11,020 nt of DNA, taken from NCBI GenBank assembly GCA_031283975.1, contig JAITAT010000052.1:1-11020 (forward strand). Reading direction: 5' to 3'. The notes under the pieces were generated by a model that ran no database searches, had not been told where the DNA came from, and saw only the letters and a program-made list of their open reading frames with translations. Below are positions 5,769 to 11,020 of this stretch, piece by piece (within the stretch, counting starts at the first letter, position 1; every line of letters starts with the position of its first letter). A program made the translations under genes and the position numbers. This DNA comes from Synergistaceae bacterium (GTDB lineage: Bacteria > Synergistota > Synergistia > Synergistales > Synergistaceae).

Positions 5769-6398
5769 TTAAAGCACCCCCAGTTTCGCGAGCAGGGTTT
5801 CGAGCGTGCCGGGATCGGGGATCATTATAACCGTTCCGCCGAGATCGCTCTCAAGCCCCTTGATATGCAGGGTCGTTTTGACAAGCATCGCCGAGTCTCC
5901 CATGACCCCGAACGTCGAAGCCACTACATCCATTATGGAACCGAGCATATCCCTAGCCACGGCGGGCGTGGTAGTGGGCAGAGTCCATCCGGTGATCTGC
6001 GACAGCGCGTTGAGAAACGTCCCGAGAATTATGTTGCCCTGCTCCGCGAGGGCGCTGTTTCTCATTTGAAATTTCTCCTCGTCGGGCATGCCTGAGATAT
6101 CCATCGGAATTACGAGATCCGCCAGGATATCCGCTTTTTCCTCGTCTATCAAGAACATCAGACTGCATGAAAAAAGTTCCTCCGATCTGATCAAAACCGC
6201 GCACACGCGCGTTTCCGGCGAACCATAGTGCGCCGTCACTTCGTAAATCGGAACGAGTTCAGCCACCGGAACATCCATATCCACTGCCCTGCCGATCAGA
6301 CGGGACAACGCGGTGGCGGCGTTTCCGGTACCGATATTGCCTATCTCCCGGATGGCATCCATGTGAATGCTGGTGAACTCGCTATTCTCGTCCATCAT
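5769..6398 (-). CDS. cheC: CheY-P phosphatase CheC
   Basis: CheC removes phosphate from CheY-P to end the motor signal. The 209-residue protein carries two copies of the CheC/CheX/FliY active-site pattern D/S-x3-E-x2-N-x22-P. The first is D14, E18, N21 and P44, in the stretch MDAIREIGNIGTGNA. The second is S115, E119, N122 and P145, in SALAEQGNIILG. Both are complete, so the protein is predicted to be catalytically competent on both halves, as described for CheC of Bacillus and Thermotoga. Its ATG overlaps the cheA stop (ATGA), showing tight translational coupling. A second ATG immediately follows the first, so the start could be one codon later. cheD follows after 3 bases. FliY, the other phosphatase of this family, is not in the window. 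Confidence 0.96.
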   Translation of the reverse strand: MMDENSEFTSIHMDAIREIGNIGTGNAATALSRLIGRAVDMDVPVAELVPIYEVTAHYGSPETRVCAVLIRSEELFSCSLMFLIDEEKADILADLVIPMDISGMPDEEKFQMRNSALAEQGNIILGTFLNALSQITGWTLPTTTPAVARDMLGSIMDVVASTFGVMGDSAMLVKTTLHIKGLESDLGGTVIMIPDPGTLETLLAKLGVL

Positions 6399-8509
6399 AA
6401 AGACGCCGCGTCCAGTATCAGCGCCACGTTGCCGTCGCCGAGTATTGTAGCTCCAGCTATTCCCTTTACCTTCAACAACAACTTCCCAAGCGGCTTTATG
6501 ACTATTTCCTGCTGGCCGACAAACGCGTCCACCAAGAAACCGACCCTCGAACGCTCCCTCCCCACGCGGACCACGACCACTGGATTTTCATCGACGTCCG
6601 GGCGTTCTCCCGGCGTGCCGATTATGGCCGACAGATCGGAAAGAGGCAGTATTTCCCCGCGCACGGTCGTGACCGGGGTACCATGAACATATTTGATATC
6701 CTTCTTGTGCACGAGCAGCGTCTCCTCCACATTTTCCAGGGATACGGCGTAAATCTCGTCTCCCACTTTTATCAGGAGGGCGAGTACTATGGCTAGTGTG
6801 AGCGGCAGACGAATAACTACCCTCGTGCCCGAACCGAATTTGGAGTATATCTGGAACTGACCGCCGAGAGCCTCGACCTTGTTTTTGACCGCGTCGGTAC
6901 CCACTCCGCGCCCCGACAGGTCGGTTACCTTATCGGCGGTGCTGAACCCCGGCATCATCACTATCTGAACCGCTTCCGCGTCCGTCATCGAGGACGCCTG
7001 TTCGGGGGTTATGATGCCCTTCTCTATGGCCTTGCGCTTCACTTTTTCAGAGTCAATTCCGGCGCCGTCGTCCTTGACCTCTATAATGACTCCGTTGCCC
7101 TCCTGATACGCGGCGACGAGAATAGTGCCGAGACGCGCCTTGCCGTGAGCCTCCCTCACGTCGGGAGCTTCTATGCCGTGATCCAGAGAGTTGCGAAGCA
7201 GGTGAACCATCGGATCTCCTATTTCGTCGATGACGGTGCGGTCGAGTTCGGTATCCGCCCCTTCCACCTGGAGCTGTATATCCTTGCCCATCTGACGCGA
7301 CAGGTCTCGCACAAGTCTCGGCAGACGGTCGAAAACCATCGATACCGGAACCATTCTGAGTTTGGTCACAAGTTCCTGAATATCGCCGGAAATGCGTCCC
7401 AGTTGGGAAAGAGGTTCCTCGAACGCTTTGAGACGGGATTCCTGTACCAGGCGTTCGATGCGCGCGCGCCCGATGACCAGTTCGCCCACGAGATTCATGA
7501 GTTTGTCCAAACGCCCTATATCGACCCTGACCGTTCTGCTGGCCTTGGCGGATTCCTTTTTAGGCGCGTCTCCCCCACCGGCCTTGGCGTGTTCCTCACG
7601 GGCGGCGGCGTGTTCTTTTTCGTCAGGCGCGTGAACAGGTCCCGCGGGATGAGTCTCGGCCGCCGAAACGCCCGGCTTCCCGGCAAGCGCTTTCAAACGC
7701 TCGATATCCACCTCCGCGCCTTTTACCTCTTTTACCTCTCCCACGTTCGATATCTGTGCTGTTATACTGTCAAGAGGGTCCCTCGACGCGACGTAAACCG
7801 TGAATTCCCTGTCGAACGCCTCTTTTTCCAGATCCTCGACCCCCGGGACGCTCTTGATGATGTCCCCGAGATCTCCTATCAGCGTGACCACCATATAAGC
7901 GCGGGCGGCGCGCAGCATGCAGTTTTCGTCGAGAACGATTTTCAGCTCGTAAACTTGCATTCCGGCCGTCTTGGCGGAGGATACCCAATCCATCTCCTGC
8001 TCGGTGAAAGAACCATCGGACAAACCGCCCTTGGTCTCGCTCCCATGACCGGAGGAAGTCTTATTATCCTCGATCAATTCCTGCGCGTCCGGTACGGCGT
8101 GCTTTATGGAGCCCTCGGGATGATCCATGCGCGCGTGGAGCACTTCGACGAGGTGTTCCGATTCGACGTCCCGATCGCTCTTGCCACCCCTTATGCAGTC
8201 AATCATGGCTGTAAGAGTGTCGAGACATTTGAAAAGAACGTCGACGTCATCGGAACTCAGCACCATCTTCCCGGAACGCACAAGCCCGAGCAAATCCTCC
8301 ATAGAATGAGTGAGGGCCGCCATGGAAGTAAATCCCATGGTAGCTGCCATACCCTTGAACGTGTGCGCTACGCGGAATATCTCGTTGATTATATCCATAT
8401 CTTCCTGGTTCTTTTCCGCGGAAAGCAGGAGTTCGTTCAGATGTTCCAGATTGTCGCCGGATTCGTCCAAAAAAGCCCCCAGGTATTGATTCATATCCAT
8501 ATCCGCCAT
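6395..8509 (-). CDS. cheA: Chemotaxis histidine kinase CheA
   Basis: CheA receives receptor signals, autophosphorylates and passes phosphate to CheY and CheB. The 704-residue protein contains all five domains. P1 (about 1-125) has phospho-accepting H49 in VAHTFKGMAATMGF. P2 (about 183-272) is the likely CheY/CheB docking domain. A linker rich in Ala, His, Glu and Lys (about 277-323) follows. P3, the dimerisation domain, starts near RTVRVDIGRLDKLMNLVGEL (325-344). P4, the ATPase domain, has N440 in LLRNSLDHG, DDGAG at 480-484 and GRGVG at 533-537. P5, the CheW-like domain, covers about 566-704. The start is supported by GGGAGG 8 bases before the ATG; ATGs at codons 4 and 6 are less well placed. 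It follows cheB after 69 bases and overlaps cheC. In Bacillus a cheW lies between cheA and cheC; here none does. Confidence 0.97.
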   Translation of the reverse strand: MADMDMNQYLGAFLDESGDNLEHLNELLLSAEKNQEDMDIINEIFRVAHTFKGMAATMGFTSMAALTHSMEDLLGLVRSGKMVLSSDDVDVLFKCLDTLTAMIDCIRGGKSDRDVESEHLVEVLHARMDHPEGSIKHAVPDAQELIEDNKTSSGHGSETKGGLSDGSFTEQEMDWVSSAKTAGMQVYELKIVLDENCMLRAARAYMVVTLIGDLGDIIKSVPGVEDLEKEAFDREFTVYVASRDPLDSITAQISNVGEVKEVKGAEVDIERLKALAGKPGVSAAETHPAGPVHAPDEKEHAAAREEHAKAGGGDAPKKESAKASRTVRVDIGRLDKLMNLVGELVIGRARIERLVQESRLKAFEEPLSQLGRISGDIQELVTKLRMVPVSMVFDRLPRLVRDLSRQMGKDIQLQVEGADTELDRTVIDEIGDPMVHLLRNSLDHGIEAPDVREAHGKARLGTILVAAYQEGNGVIIEVKDDGAGIDSEKVKRKAIEKGIITPEQASSMTDAEAVQIVMMPGFSTADKVTDLSGRGVGTDAVKNKVEALGGQFQIYSKFGSGTRVVIRLPLTLAIVLALLIKVGDEIYAVSLENVEETLLVHKKDIKYVHGTPVTTVRGEILPLSDLSAIIGTPGERPDVDENPVVVVRVGRERSRVGFLVDAFVGQQEIVIKPLGKLLLKVKGIAGATILGDGNVALILDAASL

Positions 8510-8537
8510 GTCGCCCGCCTCCCAGTCCTGGTAAAAA

Positions 8538-8543
8538 ATTATA
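8538..8543 (-). promoter_or_regulatory. Possible internal promoter -10 box upstream of cheA
   Basis: The 69-base gap between cheB and cheA (8510-8578) is the longest non-coding stretch here and is locally AT-rich. It holds a perfect TATAAT on the minus strand (8543-8538), about 28 bases before the cheA ATG. I find no convincing -35 box at 16-18 bases and no TG extension, so an extra promoter is only a possibility. A short ATCC/GGAT stem just upstream is too weak to call a terminator. Confidence 0.2.
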
Positions 8544-8578
8544 TATATCCATCCAAAAGAGGATCGTCATATTGAAAA

Positions 8579-9643
8579 TCATCTCGCAACCCGCTCTATC
8601 CCAGAAGCTATGGAGTAGAGCGGAAGCACTTCGTCGGCGAGGCCGGCGCCTACAATCGCGCCGGGCATGCCGAATATCACGCTGGTTTCGCGGCTCTCCG
8701 CTATGACGTACGCGCCCTTATCGCGAAGCGCCCTCGTGCCGTCGAGCCCGTCCTTACCCATCCCTGTCAGCACCAGAACCAGAACATTCCCTCCGACGTT
8801 TTCGGCGACGCTGTTGAAAAGGACATCGGCGGACGGCCTTACGGAACGAACGGGCGGAGTTTCCGTCAACCTGCAGACGAACTCCGCGCCTTTCCTTTCC
8901 AAAACGAGGTGAAAACCTCCGGGAGCGACGATTACCGTTCCCTTCCTGACCGGCATTCCGTCGCACCCCTCTATGACCGTCAAGTTGCTCTGCTCGTTCA
9001 GGCGCTGTGAGAACGAAGTCGTAAAGCCCGGCGGCATGTGCTGAACCAACAATACCGGCAGCGGAAAATTCGCGGGCAGACTCGGTATGACCTGCTGCAG
9101 CGCCATCGGGCCGCCGGTCGACGCCGCGATCACCAGCATCTCCGGCTTTGGGCGAATGGCATCCTTCCGCGGCGGAACGGAACACGGCTGAGATATATTA
9201 TTGGCGGTTTTCTGACTCCATTTGCGGTGTACAGCCGCCATACTCGCCTCTATGACTTTCCTGCGCAGTTCGGCGCCGATCTTCGCCATATCGATCGACG
9301 CCGAGTCCGAGGGCTTGGTCACGAAGTCCACCGCGCCGATATCGAGCGCCTGCATCGTCACGTTCGCTCCGCTCTTGGTGAGACTGCTTACCATGACCAC
9401 CGGAACGGGCTTGTACTCCATTATCTCTTCGAGCGCTTCGAGACCACTCTTTCCGGGCATCTCAATATCCAGGGTTATCACGTCGGGCGACAGAGACTTC
9501 GTCATTTCCATCGCCTCGTTTGCGTTACGGGCCTTTCCCACTATCTCCATAATAGGGTCTTCGCGCAAAATGTCACCTATGATTTTGCGCATAAAGGCCG
9601 AGTCGTCAACTATGAGAACGCGGATTTTATCGGTTTTCCCCAT
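8579..9643 (-). CDS. cheB: Chemotaxis response regulator and methylesterase/deamidase CheB
   Basis: CheB demethylates (and deamidates) chemoreceptors when phosphorylated by CheA, resetting sensitivity. With the start at 9643 it has 354 residues. The receiver domain (about 5-120) has the acidic pair D13-D14 in LIVDDSAFMRK, phospho-acceptor D59 in ITLDIEMPG, and K110 in VTKPS. A polar linker spans about 135-168. The C-terminal esterase domain shows the catalytic triad S175 in AASTGGP, H202 in VQHMPPGFT and D298 in LTGMGKDG. I prefer the ATG at 9643 because it forms TAATG with the pilZ stop codon and gives the usual short N-terminus (MGKTDKIRVLIVDD). An upstream ATG at 9658 would add five residues and overlap pilZ by 16 bases. 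Neither has a strong ribosome site. No cheR methyltransferase gene accompanies it here. Confidence 0.96.
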   Translation of the reverse strand: MGKTDKIRVLIVDDSAFMRKIIGDILREDPIMEIVGKARNANEAMEMTKSLSPDVITLDIEMPGKSGLEALEEIMEYKPVPVVMVSSLTKSGANVTMQALDIGAVDFVTKPSDSASIDMAKIGAELRRKVIEASMAAVHRKWSQKTANNISQPCSVPPRKDAIRPKPEMLVIAASTGGPMALQQVIPSLPANFPLPVLLVQHMPPGFTTSFSQRLNEQSNLTVIEGCDGMPVRKGTVIVAPGGFHLVLERKGAEFVCRLTETPPVRSVRPSADVLFNSVAENVGGNVLVLVLTGMGKDGLDGTRALRDKGAYVIAESRETSVIFGMPGAIVGAGLADEVLPLYSIASGIERVAR

Positions 9644-10335
9644 TATTCTTCGTGCCATATCAATTCTTGCTGTCTGATATATTCGAAAAGTTTCTTTTCC
9701 ATGACAAACGGCAGAGAATCAAAAGAGACGCCAACCTCCCAAAAATTCCCGGAATATTCTATGCGCATGGCGCTGCCCGAAAACATGTACTGTTTGCCGG
9801 ACAATTCGAAAAATACAAGAATTTTGTCGCCATGCTCGAACCTCAGGCCCTGAGCGTCCTCTTGCGATATTTTGAAACGGTACCCGCCCAGACTGATGTT
9901 GATGGCGTGAGCCGGCAGCCACTTTGCGGACATGGGTTCTTTTTTTTCATACTCGGTGTGAAAGATGAAAATGTTCCACAGGCACGGAACGCGCAGAAAC
10001 TGTCTGCGCTGTATCCGCTTCGGGCGATCACGCAGGACGGCCCACATTGTCGACAGGTTACCATGAATTTCCACGCGCCGCACGGCCATATCAAAGATAT
10101 ACTGGGCGCTGCCGTCTTCCATGATGAAATCGAACTCCAACTCCCTGTAAACCGGAAGCAGCGCGCCGCTCATCAGCGGATGAGCGAACCCGATCATATT
10201 ATCGGGCTTTACATCCTCGATATATGTCGCGTAATGTCCCTTGTAAATGCCCGCGTTTATCACTACTTCTCCTTTTACGCCCACCTGAAGTTTATTGGCG
10301 TAATCGCCGGGCGGAATGTCCGCGTATTTAGCCAT
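9643..10335 (-). CDS. PilZ-domain c-di-GMP receptor, YcgR-like flagellar brake
   Basis: YcgR-type proteins bind cyclic di-GMP and slow or bias the flagellar motor. The 230-residue protein has an N-terminal beta-rich YcgR-N domain (about 13-103) and a C-terminal PilZ domain (about 109-222). The two c-di-GMP binding motifs are intact: RxxxR at R111-R115 in RRQFLRVPC, preceded by further basic residues, and NxSxxG at N146-S148-G151 in INISLGGYRF. Length matches YcgR/YpfA. There is no membrane segment or signal peptide. The ATG overlaps the end of flhG by 8 bases, and its stop overlaps the cheB start. The only purine-rich ribosome-site candidate is distant, so translation probably depends on flhG. 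A PilZ gene between flhG and cheB is also seen in other Gram-positive-type fla/che operons and links c-di-GMP to swimming. Confidence 0.92.
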   Translation of the reverse strand: MAKYADIPPGDYANKLQVGVKGEVVINAGIYKGHYATYIEDVKPDNMIGFAHPLMSGALLPVYRELEFDFIMEDGSAQYIFDMAVRRVEIHGNLSTMWAVLRDRPKRIQRRQFLRVPCLWNIFIFHTEYEKKEPMSAKWLPAHAINISLGGYRFKISQEDAQGLRFEHGDKILVFFELSGKQYMFSGSAMRIEYSGNFWEVGVSFDSLPFVMEKKLFEYIRQQELIWHEE

Positions 10336-11020
10336 TTTGCTTTTTTTCCCTGTTGGCGGCCTGTTTCAGCAGGCGCATGAAAAAACTGTCCCTGCGCGCG
10401 TTTTTCCCAAATGACCGCCCTCCGTCGATCGTTTCGTATATCGTTCGCGCGATTTTTCTGAAATACGGCACGGAAGGCGACTTCGCGTCCCAAAGCAGAA
10501 GCGGTTTTCGCTTTATGACGGATTCGCGGATTCCCGAATCCCAGAGGATGCACCCCAGATACGGTATTTTGAAATCGAGGAACTGCTCGCTCGCCGATAT
10601 TATCCTCTCGGCCACCAGCAGCGCTTCCTTTTCGTCCTTAGCCATGTTCACGACGAGTCCCGCCTTCAGTCCGCCTTTCGTCTCCTGGCACAACGATTTC
10701 AGCACGCTGTACGAGTCCCTTATAGCCGTGGGTTCGGGCGTGGTTATTATCAGCGATAGATCCGAGGCGAGCGCGAAGGACAAAATGTTTTTGTATATTC
10801 CGGCGCCCGAGTCGAGTATCAGTATATCTATCTCGTCTTCAAGGAAAGAGAGACGGTTTATAATCCACGATTGTCTCTGATCTTCGATATCGGCGAGTTC
10901 GCGCAGCCCCACTCCCCCCGGAATTATCGAAACCCGTTCGCTAACTTTGAACACTATGTCGGAAAACTCTTTCTCCCCGCGCATCACATGGCCCAAATTG
11001 AACTTTGGCACTACGCCGAA
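10328..11020 (-). CDS. flhG: FlhG (YlxH) MinD-like ATPase, C-terminal part (5' end outside window)
   Basis: FlhG is a MinD/ParA-type ATPase that controls flagellar number and position, normally with the GTPase FlhF. About 230 residues are visible and the frame is open to the window edge. A GTG at 11011 is internal, because family homology (VVPKFNLGHVMRGE, a usual 'TPKYxLxxVLxG' stretch) continues upstream of it. The Walker A motif lies outside. Visible features are IIPGGVGLRELADI, then DILILDSGAGI (the Walker B/switch region), then LSLIITTPEPTAIRDSYSVLK, the most typical FlhG signature. A basic C-terminal tail (RRDSFFMRLLKQAANREKK) follows. The stop codon lies inside the pilZ gene. flhF would be expected just upstream of the window. 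The family is clear, and the distinction from MinD rests on the TTPEPTAIRDSY motif and the operon. Confidence 0.93.
   Translation of the reverse strand, partial: FGVVPKFNLGHVMRGEKEFSDIVFKVSERVSIIPGGVGLRELADIEDQRQSWIINRLSFLEDEIDILILDSGAGIYKNILSFALASDLSLIITTPEPTAIRDSYSVLKSLCQETKGGLKAGLVVNMAKDEKEALLVAERIISASEQFLDFKIPYLGCILWDSGIRESVIKRKPLLLWDAKSPSVPYFRKIARTIYETIDGGRSFGKNARRDSFFMRLLKQAANREKKQNG

Noticed and set aside
6930..6937. Perfect GCCGATAA (sigma-28 -10 box) on the minus strand inside cheA
   Set aside because: It encodes the conserved Ala-Asp-Lys of the ATPase domain and has no TAAA at 14-16 bases upstream.
8544..8563. ATCC/GGAT stem with following T-run as a terminator after cheB
   Set aside because: The stem has only four base pairs and the T-run is more than ten bases away, so it is unlikely to end transcription.
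7145..8575. Plus-strand open frame of 476 codons antisense to cheA
   Set aside because: cheA is unmistakable on the other strand. The antisense frame is a by-product of its codon use and has no recognisable motifs.
9627..9634. ACCGATAA near the start of cheB as a possible sigma-28 box
   Set aside because: The expected -35 position reads ACGA, not TAAA, and the bases encode the cheB N-terminus.
11009..11011. GTG as the start of flhG
   Set aside because: The frame is open to the window edge and the residues before the GTG fit the family; the Walker A region must lie outside.
1..11020. CRISPR arrays, insertion sequences, rRNA or tRNA genes
   Set aside because: No spaced direct repeats, transposase-like frames, terminal inverted repeats or RNA gene signatures were seen by eye.

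Overview
All genes in this window lie on the minus strand, so transcription runs from position 11020 down to 1. They are tightly packed, and the largest gap is about 69 bases. The content is a flagellar and chemotaxis gene block followed by several small genes I could not identify and then an RNA-binding/DUF501 pair. The gene order flhG - PilZ/YcgR - cheB - cheA - cheC - cheD - sigma-28 - DUF342 (FapA) resembles the end of the fla/che operon in Bacillota and Thermotogota. The protein flavour and the DUF342-to-DUF501 neighbourhood remind me most of flagellated Synergistota, but that placement is an inference from memory, not from a search.

Region 1 (11020-9643): the 3' part of flhG (MinD-like ATPase) overlaps by 8 bases a PilZ/YcgR-type c-di-GMP receptor gene. 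Region 2 (9643-5274): the adaptation and signalling core, made of cheB (receptor methylesterase/deamidase), cheA (five-domain histidine kinase), cheC (CheY-P phosphatase with two intact active sites) and cheD (receptor deamidase and CheC partner). No cheW, cheY or cheR is present here. Region 3 (5267-2888): the flagellar sigma factor and a FapA/DUF342 protein. Region 4 (2855-1329): three genes without a recognisable function, of 103, 185 and 207 codons. The last two abut exactly (TGAATG). Region 5 (1275-1): a single-S1-domain RNA-binding protein, a DUF501 protein and the 5' end of an exported metallo-beta-lactamase-fold protein.

Together, regions 1-3 would set flagellar number and placement (FlhG), brake the motor by c-di-GMP (PilZ), carry receptor signals to CheY and reset receptors (CheA/B/C/D), and transcribe late flagellar genes (sigma-28). 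The most interesting parts are the uncharacterised genes riding with this machinery (2855-1329), the absence of cheW between cheA and cheC, the S1 + DUF501 pair without the division gene divIC/ftsB that is a common neighbour of each family, and a sigma-28-like promoter candidate in front of the S1 gene. No mobile elements, CRISPR arrays, rRNA or tRNA genes were seen, and no stretch over 300 bases lacks a gene.
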